Positions 1-6,622 of a stretch of DNA of 18,345 bases are shown one piece after another. Below the pieces are notes generated by a model. That model had not been told where the DNA came from. It saw only the letters and a program-made list of their open reading frames with translations, and made no database searches. The DNA comes from CAZKMM01 sp964553915 (GTDB taxonomy: Bacteria > RBG-13-61-14 > DRUE01): positions 1 through 18,345 of the forward strand of contig CAZKMM010000045.1 in NCBI GenBank assembly GCA_964553915.1. The letters run 5' to 3'. Position 1 is the stretch's first letter; each line of letters opens with the position of its first letter. A program made the position numbers and the translations under genes.

Positions 1-737
1 CGGGCGAGCTTATTTTCAAGGAATTGCTAGATAAAGGCGTGAATCTTCAAGCGGTGGTGGTGGAATCCGGGAGACCCACCACAGTTAAAACCCGAATTAT
101 TGCTCATAGCCAGCAGGTGGTTCGGTTTGACCGGGAGGTAAAAAATCCCATCAGTGAGCAGAGCAGAAATATGATTCTGGAGGCAATTAAGGATTTCATC
201 AAAGAGATAGATGTAATTTTAATTTCCGATTACGCAAAAGGGGTAGTAAATTCTGCTTTAACCGGAGAGCTTTTTCCTCTGGCTTCTAAAGAGAGAAAAC
301 CGGTTATTGTTGACCCAAAGATTTCCAATCTTAACTGCTATCAGGGGGCAGAGATAATCACTCCTAATCATTTTGAGGTTTCTCAGGCGGTGCGGTTTGA
401 GGTGGAGAGTAACCAGGAGGTGGAGCAGGCAGGAAAGATTCTCCTTGAGGAGCTAGAGGTTTCCGCAATCTTAATCACCCGAGGCGAGCGAGGAATGAGC
501 CTGATTGAAAGAAATGGCACAGCAAGGCATATTCCTGCTCAAGCCCGGGAGGTTTATGATGTTACCGGTGCTGGCGATACGGTGCTCAGCACCCTGGGAG
601 CAAGTCTGGCAGTGGGGATGGATTTATACTCCGCCTGCCTTTTAGCCAATCTTTCTGCTGGTATTGGGGTGGGTAAGTTAGGCACCTCGGTGGTAAGTAG
701 AGAAGAGCTGGAAGAAGCTTTGGTCAATGGTTTTTAA
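1..737 (+). CDS. hldA: LPS heptose-7-phosphate kinase (PfkB family), 3' part
   Basis: This is a PfkB-family carbohydrate kinase of the D-glycero-beta-D-manno-heptose-7-phosphate kinase type. That enzyme phosphorylates C1 of the heptose on the way to the ADP-heptose used for LPS core. The reading frame is open to the left edge (codons from position 3), so the N-terminus lies outside; the TTG at 24 is mid-domain and is not a start. RPTTVKTRIIAHSQQVVRFDRE-like sequence near 75-140 matches the substrate lid region of heptose kinases (RPTTVKTR). ITPNHFE and DVTGAGDTVLSTLGA follow; GAGDT carries the catalytic Asp and the anion hole of PfkB kinases. The protein ends just after this domain, so no nucleotidyltransferase (HldE C-terminal) domain is fused: a monofunctional HldA/RfaE1 form. 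Its TAA abuts the ATG of the next gene. Another PfkB sugar kinase is possible but less likely. Confidence 0.85.
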   Translation, partial: GELIFKELLDKGVNLQAVVVESGRPTTVKTRIIAHSQQVVRFDREVKNPISEQSRNMILEAIKDFIKEIDVILISDYAKGVVNSALTGELFPLASKERKPVIVDPKISNLNCYQGAEIITPNHFEVSQAVRFEVESNQEVEQAGKILLEELEVSAILITRGERGMSLIERNGTARHIPAQAREVYDVTGAGDTVLSTLGASLAVGMDLYSACLLANLSAGIGVGKLGTSVVSREELEEALVNGF

Positions 738-1415
738 ATGAGCCCGGAGCAAGAAATTAAAGACTTCTTTCAGAAAAAAGATATTACCATTTTTGCCGGC
801 GGTTCAATCAAGGAGATTAAAGATAGCTTTCCTCTGAACAAGGAGCTGGACCTTTCCCGGCTAAACTATGCCATAATTTTCGCTTATCCCCTTCCTCGCC
901 AGGTTCTGGAAGGAATTAAAGAGCGCCCTACTTTACTTTATAAACATATTTACCGCCAGGTTAATTTCCTTCTTGACCGCACCGCTTTGGAGCTTGCCCG
1001 GGGGCTGGAAGCTAAAGGGAAAAAAGCCCTTCCGATTCCTGCCAGCCAGATTATTGACTGGGAGAAAAAACTCGGACATCTCTCTCACCGCCAGGTGGGG
1101 GTTCATCTTGGGCTAGGATTTTATGGAAGGAATAATCTTCTGGTTCATCCGGAATATGGTTCTCAGCTTCGTTTAGTCACGGTTTTAACTGACTGGGAGA
1201 TAGACCTTCCCGGACCGGTAAAAGGTCAAGAGCTGAGCTGTGGAGACTGCACCGCCTGTGTGAAGGTCTGCCCGGCAAAAGCGATTCATACTTCTCCGGC
1301 AGATTTTGACCGAACCGCCTGCTTTTCCCAGGTAAGAGAATTTGAAAAAATGAGAGGAATTGGAGTGGGCATTTGTGGAATCTGCGTCAAAGCCTGTTCA
1401 GGAAAAAGAAAATGA
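738..1415 (+). CDS. short QueG-like double [4Fe-4S] protein
   Basis: This 225-residue protein resembles epoxyqueuosine reductase QueG (COG1600), which reduces epoxyqueuosine in tRNA using cobalamin and two iron-sulfur clusters. GLGFYGRNNLL and the following GSQLRLVTVLTD (about residues 125-152) align with the QueG pre-cluster core. C168, C171, C174 and C178 form one CxxCxxCxxxCP cluster. C195 plus C213, C216 and C220 look like the second. It is much shorter than QueG (usually over 300 residues): the N-terminal region is compact, the C-terminus stops right after the second cluster at CGICVKACSGKRK, and there is no HEAT-repeat tRNA-binding tail. The last motif also lacks the usual Pro after the final Cys. 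Its ATG directly follows the hldA stop and its TGA overlaps the next ATG (ATGA), so it is co-translated in the operon. Family membership is clear; the actual substrate is unknown. Confidence 0.75.
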   Translation: MSPEQEIKDFFQKKDITIFAGGSIKEIKDSFPLNKELDLSRLNYAIIFAYPLPRQVLEGIKERPTLLYKHIYRQVNFLLDRTALELARGLEAKGKKALPIPASQIIDWEKKLGHLSHRQVGVHLGLGFYGRNNLLVHPEYGSQLRLVTVLTDWEIDLPGPVKGQELSCGDCTACVKVCPAKAIHTSPADFDRTACFSQVREFEKMRGIGVGICGICVKACSGKRK

Positions 1416-1945
1416 GCATACCCAAACCAGCGGAGCCGGTTAAATTGGTTTTAAGTGCTATTTATTCCCTGCGGGAGGTGTGGCATCAGCTTATTTTTAA
1501 GCTGGAGGAAAAATTTGGCAGGATTGATTATGCTTCCAAAGAAATGGACTTTGACTGGACTGATTATTATTATCAGGAGATGGGCAAGCCTCTTTTTCGC
1601 CAGTTTCTCAGTTTTGAAAAACTTATCTCTCCGGAGCAGTTGGTAGAAATTAAGCTTTTTACCAATCAACTGGAGCAGGAAACAGCCGAGCAGGGCAGGA
1701 GAAGAGTTAATCTTGACCCAGGGTATCTGAGCTTAGACCATTTAGTTTTAGCCACAGGCAAGCCCTGTGCTCACCGGATTTATCTTTCTCAGGGCATCTG
1801 GGCAGACCTTCATTTAATTTATCAATCGGGTAATTATCAGCCCCTTCCCTGGACCTATCCAGATTATAGAAGCTCTGCCATCATCTCAATGTTTAACCGG
1901 CTTCGTCAGGTTCTTCGCTTTCAACTTAAAGAGAGGGAGAGGTAA
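1412..1945 (+). CDS. DUF4416 family protein
   Basis: This 177-residue protein matches my memory of the DUF4416 family, which has no established function. Typical features are the N-terminal SIPKPAEPVKL, DYYYQEMGKPLFRQFLSFEKL in the middle (residues about 52-72), VNLDPGYLSLDHLVLAT, HRIYLSQGIWADL and WTYPDYRS near the C-terminus. There is no signal peptide or membrane segment, so it is probably cytoplasmic. I chose ATG 1412 because it overlaps the preceding TGA as ATGA and has AGGA about 8 bases upstream. The frame is open further upstream to an ATG at 1373, but that stretch is the out-of-frame end of the QueG-like gene. Its TAA abuts the ATG of yicC. The position between an LPS kinase and yicC is one I associate with Desulfobacterota and candidate phyla. 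Co-occurrence with the envelope and RNA-processing genes is the only functional hint. Confidence 0.8.
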   Translation: MSIPKPAEPVKLVLSAIYSLREVWHQLIFKLEEKFGRIDYASKEMDFDWTDYYYQEMGKPLFRQFLSFEKLISPEQLVEIKLFTNQLEQETAEQGRRRVNLDPGYLSLDHLVLATGKPCAHRIYLSQGIWADLHLIYQSGNYQPLPWTYPDYRSSAIISMFNRLRQVLRFQLKERER

Positions 1946-2821
1946 ATGCTGGTAAGTATGACCGGCTTTGCCAGTGTTCAGGGGGAAGTAAAAGGATATC
2001 TTCTGCGGGCAGAAGCTCGTGCTTTAAATCATCGGTTTTTTGAATTTCGGGCTCGAGTGCCGGTTTTTCTCAATGCTTTTGAACTGGAAATGGAATCCCT
2101 GGCAAAAAAATTTTTTGAACGAGGGAAGATTGAGCTGAATATCTTTATTGAAAAAGAACCAGAGAACCTAGAATTCAACTGGAGCCGGGCAACTGCCCGT
2201 GCCTGGTTAAAGCTCTTAGAAGAAATGAGAAGCGAACTGGGGCTTAAAGATGCAATAACCCTGGAATTGCTCCTGAGCCAAAAAAATGTTATGATTATTG
2301 AGCCTGAGAGATGGGGGAAGGAATCCTGGGCAGAGCTGGAGAAATTATTAAGGAACTGTTTTGAGCAACTAGCTCTTGCCCGGGAGCAGGAAGGAAAGAA
2401 ATTAGAAAAAGACCTTCTGAAAAGGCTGGAAAAAATCAAACAGCTCAAAGAGGAGATAGAAAAGCAGAGGCTGGAGGTGAGGGAAGAGTTAAAGAAAAGA
2501 ATTAAGTCTCAGGTGAAAATTCTTCTTTCTGAGTTTTCTCAATTGGAGGAAAAGCGTCTGGAGCAAGAGGTTGCCTATCTGGCAATACGCGCTGAGATTA
2601 GTGAAGAACTGGTGAGAATCTCCAGCCATCTGGAGCAATTTCATAAATACCTGGCTCAGCCGGGAGCAAAGGGAAAGAAGCTGGATTTTCTCTCCCAAGA
2701 GCTAAACCGAGAATTTAACACCATCAGCGCTAAAGCCCAAAATGCTCAGGTTAGCCACTGGGTAGTGGAAGCCAAAAGCGAGCTGGAAAAAATCCGGGAA
2801 CAGTTACATAATATTGAATAA
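1946..2821 (+). CDS. yicC: YicC/YloC-family endoribonuclease
   Basis: The 291-residue product has the full YicC length. The N-terminal MLVSMTGFASVQG and EARALNHRFFEFRARVP are the YicC N-domain hallmark. The C-terminal domain ends in GKKLDFLSQELNREFNTI, KAQNAQ and VVEAKSELEKIREQ, the strongly conserved DUF1732 end. Between them (about residues 150-215) lies a long Lys/Glu-rich helical stretch likely to form a coiled coil. E. coli YicC and B. subtilis YloC are endoribonucleases involved in RNA turnover; this function is transferred by homology. A GGGAGAGG ribosome site lies a few bases before the ATG, which immediately follows the DUF4416 stop. The neighbours remA, gmk and rpoZ are the classic companions of this gene. 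Confidence 0.95.
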   Translation: MLVSMTGFASVQGEVKGYLLRAEARALNHRFFEFRARVPVFLNAFELEMESLAKKFFERGKIELNIFIEKEPENLEFNWSRATARAWLKLLEEMRSELGLKDAITLELLLSQKNVMIIEPERWGKESWAELEKLLRNCFEQLALAREQEGKKLEKDLLKRLEKIKQLKEEIEKQRLEVREELKKRIKSQVKILLSEFSQLEEKRLEQEVAYLAIRAEISEELVRISSHLEQFHKYLAQPGAKGKKLDFLSQELNREFNTISAKAQNAQVSHWVVEAKSELEKIREQLHNIE

Positions 2822-2831
2822 AAATAAAATG

Positions 2832-2837
2832 AGGAGG
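2832..2837 (+). promoter_or_regulatory. Shine-Dalgarno of remA
   Basis: AGGAGG lies 8 bases upstream of the GTG at 2846 and fixes that non-ATG start. It is the strongest ribosome site in this operon, suggesting that RemA is translated independently of yicC, whose stop is 24 bases upstream of the GTG. Confidence 0.8.
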
Positions 2838-2845
2838 TAGTAAAG

Positions 2846-3094
2846 GTGAAACTGTTAAATGTTGGTTTTGGAAATGTGGTGGTGGCAGACCGGGTTATTG
2901 CGGTTGTTTCTCCCAGCTCCGCTCCGATTAAACGCCTTAAAGAAACCGCCAAGAAAGAAGGAAAATTAATAGATGCCACCCAGGGAAGGCGGACCCGTTC
3001 TATTATCGTTACTGATTCTGACCATATTATTCTTTCCGCGGTGCAGGCAGAAACCATTGCTCAAAGACTAGAAGAAACCAACCGAAAAGTCTAG
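2846..3094 (+). CDS. remA: RemA/DUF370 DNA-binding regulator
   Basis: This small protein (82 residues) belongs to the RemA (YlzA, DUF370) family. LLNVGFGNVVVADRVIAVVS, SSAPIKRL, LIDATQGRRTRSIIVTDS and DHIILSAVQAETI together cover the whole family signature. In Bacillus subtilis RemA is a DNA-binding activator of biofilm matrix and osmoprotection genes and assembles into rings. In other phyla its role is mostly untested. The conserved basic GRRTRS segment (about residues 47-52) is the likely DNA contact. Translation starts at GTG behind a strong AGGAGG. It sits in the standard place between yicC and gmk, with the gmk ATG only 5 bases after its stop. The family identification is firm; the regulon here is unknown. 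Confidence 0.93.
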   Translation: MKLLNVGFGNVVVADRVIAVVSPSSAPIKRLKETAKKEGKLIDATQGRRTRSIIVTDSDHIILSAVQAETIAQRLEETNRKV

Positions 3095-3099
3095 ACTTA

Positions 3100-3732
3100 A
3101 TGTCCAGAGCCGGGCTTTTATTCATTGTTTCTGCCCCAAGTGGAGCAGGAAAGACAACTCTTTGCAAAGAGGTCTTAAGAAGAATTAACCAGAGTAAGAG
3201 CAAGCCCTTAAAATGGTCCTGCTCATATACCACCCGCCCTCCCCGGGAAGGAGAAAAAAATGGAGAAGATTATTTTTTTGTCAGCGAGGAAGAGTTTGAC
3301 CAGATGATTGCCCGGGGTGAGTTCGCCGAATGGGCTTATGTCCATGGGCATCGTTACGGCACAAGCTTAAGATATTTAAAAGAGGCAGAAGAACAAGGAA
3401 TCGACCTGCTTTTGGAAATAGATTGTCAGGGAGCTCGTCAGCTCAGAGAGAAATATGGAAGTGGATGTTTTATTTTTATTCTTCCTCCCAGTCTGGAGGA
3501 GCTTAGAAAAAGGTTAGAAAAAAGAGCGACAGAGTCCAAAGAGATGATAGAGCGAAGACTTACCCGGGCAAAAGAAGAGCTTGAAGAATATCCTCTCTAC
3601 GATTATATTATTATAAATGATGATTTTGCTCAGGCGAGCAAGGAATTAGAGGGGATTATCTGGGCTGAGCGAGCGAAAAAAGAAAATCGCGTTCAGGAGA
3701 TTCAGAACATCTTAGACCAATTTCGGAGGTAA
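3100..3732 (+). CDS. gmk: guanylate kinase
   Basis: The enzyme converts GMP and ATP to GDP and ADP in the cytoplasm. The 210-residue protein has the full bacterial length. The P-loop SAPSGAGKTTL is at residues 11-21. SCSYTTRPPREGEKNGEDYFF (GMP-binding Ser/Arg/Tyr region) follows, then FAEWAYVHGHRYGT, LLEIDCQGARQL (Walker-B-like), and the lid with RLEKRATES and ERRLTRA. DYIIINDDF near the C-terminus is also canonical. No clear Shine-Dalgarno precedes the ATG, which lies 5 bases after the remA stop, so translational coupling to remA is likely. In many bacteria GMK is a ppGpp target, and the Rel/Spo enzyme is encoded two genes downstream. Confidence 0.98.
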   Translation: MSRAGLLFIVSAPSGAGKTTLCKEVLRRINQSKSKPLKWSCSYTTRPPREGEKNGEDYFFVSEEEFDQMIARGEFAEWAYVHGHRYGTSLRYLKEAEEQGIDLLLEIDCQGARQLREKYGSGCFIFILPPSLEELRKRLEKRATESKEMIERRLTRAKEELEEYPLYDYIIINDDFAQASKELEGIIWAERAKKENRVQEIQNILDQFRR

Positions 3733-3735
3733 AAA

Positions 3736-3990
3736 ATGGCAAGAATCACGGTTGAGGATTGTTTACAGCAGGTAAATAATCGGTTTGCTCTGGTAAGGAT
3801 GGCAGTTAAAAGAGTCAAACAGCTCCTGGAGGGAGCTCCACTTCTGGTTCAAGCGGACAATAAAGAGATTATTTTAGCTTTAAGGGAGATTGCGGCTGGT
3901 AAGGTAAAAATGGTCTTGCCTGCAGAAAAAAAAGCTTCTAAAAAAACTCCTCGTTATGTTCCGGTAAGAATTGATGAGGAACGGTTCTAA
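3736..3990 (+). CDS. rpoZ: RNA polymerase omega subunit
   Basis: The 84-residue product matches omega: MARITVEDCLQQVNNRFALV is the standard N-terminal signature, followed by KRVKQLLEGA and EIILALREIAAGKV. Omega helps RNA polymerase assembly by holding beta-prime, and in Proteobacteria it contributes to a ppGpp-binding site. A GGAGG ribosome site overlaps the end of gmk just before the stop, with the ATG 3 bases after that stop. The C-terminal tail is Lys-rich and variable as usual. The gmk-rpoZ-rel/spo order is widespread. Confidence 0.95.
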   Translation: MARITVEDCLQQVNNRFALVRMAVKRVKQLLEGAPLLVQADNKEIILALREIAAGKVKMVLPAEKKASKKTPRYVPVRIDEERF

Positions 3991-4002
3991 TCCAAAGCTC
4001 CC

Positions 4003-6153
4003 TTGATTCGAATAAATGAAATAATAGACCGCCTCCGGGATTATAAGCCAAAAGCAGAAGTTGAATTAATTCGCAAGGCTTATGTCTGGAGTGCTCGGCT
4101 TCATCGTGACCAGTTGAGAAAAAGCGGACTCCCCTATCTTTCCCATCCCCTGGAAGTTGCCGGGATTCTTACCGAGCTGAAAGCTGATGAACCCACCATC
4201 TGTGCAGGACTGCTTCACGACACAATGGAGGACTGCGGAGTAAGCAAAGCCCAGCTGGAAAAAGAGTTCGGAGAAGAAATAGCAGAGCTAGTAGATGGAG
4301 TGACCCGGGTGGGGAAAATTAGCAAAAGCACCAAGCCAGAAATTCAGGCAGAATATCTGGGGAAAATGATTCTGGCAATGGCAAAGGATTTAAGGGTAAT
4401 TTTAATCAAGCTGGCAGACCGGCTTCATAATATGCGCACCCTGGACTTTCTTCCCGAAGAAAAACAAAGGGAAATCGCAGAAGAAACTCTGGAAATATAT
4501 GCCCCAATTGCTCACCGGCTTGGAATTTACTGGATGAAGACCGAGCTGGAGGACTTGAGCTTTCGGTTTTTAAAGCCAGAGATATATTATCGGCTGGTAG
4601 AAGAAGTCTCTCAAATTGCCCGCCAGCATCAGGATTACATCAAGCGGGTGGAGAAGATTTTAAAAGAAAAGCTGAAAGAAGCGGGTCTCAACTGCGAGGT
4701 TCAGGGGAGGCTCAAGCATTATTACAGCATTTACCAAAAGATGGAACAGCAGAAATTAAGCCTGGAGGAAATCACTGATATTTATGGCTTCCGAATCCTG
4801 ACCAATACTATCAGAGAATGTTATGAAGCCCTTTATGTCATTCACTCCTTCTGGGCACCAGTGCCGGGAAAAATAAAAGATTACATTGCTCTTCCCAAGC
4901 CCAACGAGTATCAGTCTTTACATACCACAGTAATTGGTCCAGAAGGCGAGCGGGTGGAGATTCAAATCCGCACCTATGAAATGCACGAGACCGCAGAAAA
5001 AGGAATCGCGGCTCACTGGAGATATAAAGAGGGAATCAAATCTTTAGAGGAGGAAAAAGACCATTTCACCTGGATACATCGCTTGGTAGAATTTAAAGAA
5101 GAAGTGAGCGACCCACATCAGTTTTTAGAGACAGTCAAAAGTGACCTTTTTCCCGAGGAGGTCTTTGTCTTTACTCCTAAGGGAGAATTTAAGGTGTTTC
5201 CCAAGGGTGCTACTCCTATTGATTTTGCTTATGCTATTCATACCGAGCTGGGAAATCACTGTGCTGGTGCCCGGGTTAACAACCGGCTGGTGCCTTTATC
5301 TTATAAACTGGAAAGTGGAGATGTGGTGGAAATAATCACCAGCAAAGATGCTCATCCAGTTAAAGCCTGGCTGGACCTGGCAGTCACTCCTCGGGCCAGA
5401 ACCAAAATCCAGCACTGGCTCCACACTCAGGAACTGAAAAAAGTCCGGGAACTGGGAAGAGAAATAATTGAAACCCAGCTTTTAAAATTTGACCTTCACC
5501 TCCCAGAGTTGATTAAATCAGGTAAAATTGACCAGATTACAAAAGAATTCAATTTCTCTGACCATAAAAAACTTTTTGAAGCAATTGGCAGAGGAAAAAT
5601 CTCTTACCGAAAGGTGCTTGCCCGGATTCTCCCCAGAGACCAGTTGAGAAGAATTGCTCCGGTTCGGGCAAGAAAGCAAAAAGCTCCATCCACCCCAGAA
5701 TTGAAAAGACCTAAAAAAGGCATTGTCATTAAAAGCGCAGATGAACTTCTAATTGAACTGGCTCCTTGCTGTCAACCTCTGCCCGGTGAGGATGTGGTGG
5801 CATATTTAATGGAGGATTCAGGATTGATTGTCCACCGGAGCGACTGCCCAAGAATTCTGGAGCTAGACCCGGATAAAATTCTTCCTGCCCGCTGGAGCAC
5901 CAGAGTAAAAGGAACCTTCCCTGCCACTATTGAGGTGCTCAGCAACGACCAGAAAGGGCTTTTACATAAAATGACCGGAATCATTGCCCGGCAGGGTATC
6001 AATATTACCAAAGCCCTGGTTCGCACCACTGAAGATAAAAAAGCAGTGCTTACCTTTGAAATGTCTATAAAAAATGTTGGAGAACTACAAAAGGTAATCA
6101 GCCGACTGGAAAAGCTGAAAAATGTAATCAGTGTCCAGAGAATTCCTGGATAA
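4003..6153 (+). CDS. rsh: bifunctional (p)ppGpp synthetase/hydrolase (Rel/Spo)
   Basis: This full-length (716 aa) RelA/SpoT homologue makes and degrades the stringent-response alarmone. The hydrolase HD domain is intact: SHP at 47-49, the HDTMED motif at 72-77 and LADRLHNMRT at 137-146. The synthetase domain has GRLKHYYSIYQK (235-246), IYGFRILT, DYIALPKPNEYQSLHTT (293-309) and the IQIRT/GIAAHWRYKEG strand. A TGS domain (EEVFVFTPKGEF onward, about 383-445) follows. Next comes a Cys/His zinc-finger-like region (APCCQPLPGEDV ... HRSDCPRI) and a C-terminal ACT domain. The charged motif before DYIA is KIKD, a variant of the basic RxKD class of bifunctional enzymes rather than the acidic ExDD class of RelA. 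The start is TTG with no good ribosome site; no in-frame ATG lies nearby. It follows rpoZ by 12 bases. Confidence 0.96.
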   Translation: MIRINEIIDRLRDYKPKAEVELIRKAYVWSARLHRDQLRKSGLPYLSHPLEVAGILTELKADEPTICAGLLHDTMEDCGVSKAQLEKEFGEEIAELVDGVTRVGKISKSTKPEIQAEYLGKMILAMAKDLRVILIKLADRLHNMRTLDFLPEEKQREIAEETLEIYAPIAHRLGIYWMKTELEDLSFRFLKPEIYYRLVEEVSQIARQHQDYIKRVEKILKEKLKEAGLNCEVQGRLKHYYSIYQKMEQQKLSLEEITDIYGFRILTNTIRECYEALYVIHSFWAPVPGKIKDYIALPKPNEYQSLHTTVIGPEGERVEIQIRTYEMHETAEKGIAAHWRYKEGIKSLEEEKDHFTWIHRLVEFKEEVSDPHQFLETVKSDLFPEEVFVFTPKGEFKVFPKGATPIDFAYAIHTELGNHCAGARVNNRLVPLSYKLESGDVVEIITSKDAHPVKAWLDLAVTPRARTKIQHWLHTQELKKVRELGREIIETQLLKFDLHLPELIKSGKIDQITKEFNFSDHKKLFEAIGRGKISYRKVLARILPRDQLRRIAPVRARKQKAPSTPELKRPKKGIVIKSADELLIELAPCCQPLPGEDVVAYLMEDSGLIVHRSDCPRILELDPDKILPARWSTRVKGTFPATIEVLSNDQKGLLHKMTGIIARQGINITKALVRTTEDKKAVLTFEMSIKNVGELQKVISRLEKLKNVISVQRIPG

Positions 6154-6345
6154 TTAAACCGCTTTTTCTACTCTCCCACTCCGAAGACACCGAGTGCAGA
6201 CCAGCATCCGCTTATTGCCCCGGGGAGTTTTTACCCGCACCCTCTGCAAATTCGGATAAAACCTCCGCCTGGTCTTGCGGTTAGAATGGGAAATATTATG
6301 CCCGAATTGGGAACCTTTACCGCAAATCTCACAACGATAACTCAA
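6154..6345 (-). CDS. rpmB: ribosomal protein bL28
   Basis: The 63-residue bL28 starts SYRCEICGKGSQFGHNISHS and ends MLVCTRCLRSGRVEKAV. C5/C8 and C50/C53 form a zinc-ribbon, so this is the zinc-binding (C+) form rather than the Cys-free form induced in zinc starvation. The start is TTG at 6345, preceded on the minus strand by GGAGGT six bases away. The stop codon directly abuts the stop of the convergent rel/spo gene (6153/6154). A tRNA-Val gene lies 36 bases upstream on the same strand and probably shares its transcript. Confidence 0.96.
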   Translation of the reverse strand: MSYRCEICGKGSQFGHNISHSNRKTRRRFYPNLQRVRVKTPRGNKRMLVCTRCLRSGRVEKAV

Positions 6346-6381
6346 TTTCTTACCTCCAGATAAAAAATGCTCCTATAAAAA

Positions 6382-6456
6382 TGGTAGGCACGGCGGGATT
6401 TGAACCCGCGACCCCTGCCGCGTCAAGGCAGTGCTCTCCCGCTGAGCTACGTGCCT
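6382..6456 (-). tRNA. tRNA-Val(GAC)
   Basis: On the minus strand a complete cloverleaf can be folded by hand. The acceptor AGGCACG pairs with CGTGCCT, U8-A9 is followed by a GCTC D stem with the AGCGGGA loop, and the anticodon stem CTGCC/GGCAG encloses loop TTGACGC with anticodon GAC. The T arm is GCGGG-TTCAAAT-CCCGC. The discriminator A and the 3' CCA are encoded. The 75-nt sequence, with the CACTGCCTTGAC core, is typical of bacterial tRNA-Val. A good promoter lies just upstream and rpmB follows 36 bases downstream with no terminator between. Confidence 0.96.
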
Positions 6457-6467
6457 ATTTTGTTTTT

Positions 6468-6495
6468 ATTTTAAAATAATCCCCTAAAAAGTCAA
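6468..6495 (-). promoter_or_regulatory. candidate sigma70-type promoter for tRNA-Val-rpmB
   Basis: On the minus strand TTGACT (plus positions 6490-6495) is followed after 16 bases by TAAAAT (6468-6473), each matching 5 of 6 consensus bases. The predicted start would lie about five bases before the mature tRNA 5' end. No other promoter is apparent before rpmB, so both genes probably depend on it. Confidence 0.6.
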
Positions 6496-6563
6496 GACCA
6501 GAACCCGCCTCCTAACCATAAAAGAAGGAATGTTTTGGCTTAAAAATCTAACTAAATATATTC

Positions 6564-6593
6564 TTGACAAATTTAAAAGAGTCAATTTAAGAT
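6564..6593 (+). promoter_or_regulatory. candidate promoter of the first esterase
   Basis: A perfect TTGACA (6564-6569) is followed after 18 bases by TAAGAT (6588-6593, 4 of 6). The start would fall about 25 bases before the ATG, which has its own AGGAGG at 6612-6617. The region 6457-6622 is AT-rich and holds this promoter and the divergent tRNA-Val promoter; nothing else is seen in it. Confidence 0.5.
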
Positions 6594-6622
6594 TGCTAAA
6601 AGAAATTTAAAAGGAGGAAAAG

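Noticed and set aside
24..737. Heptose kinase starting at TTG 24
   Set aside because: The frame is open to the left edge and the TTG lies inside the PfkB domain, so the true start is outside the window.
1373..1411. Upstream extension of the DUF4416 protein to ATG 1373
   Set aside because: The 13 extra residues overlap the cluster II coding part of the previous gene; ATG 1412 with ATGA overlap and the family N-terminus MSIPKP fit better.
2029..2448. 139-codon minus-strand frame inside yicC
   Set aside because: Ser/Phe-rich antisense shadow of the Lys/Glu-rich yicC coding region, no recognisable domain.
6457..6622. CRISPR, IS or integration site beside tRNA-Val
   Set aside because: tRNA genes are common integration sites, but no repeat of the tRNA end, integrase or transposase was seen anywhere in the window.
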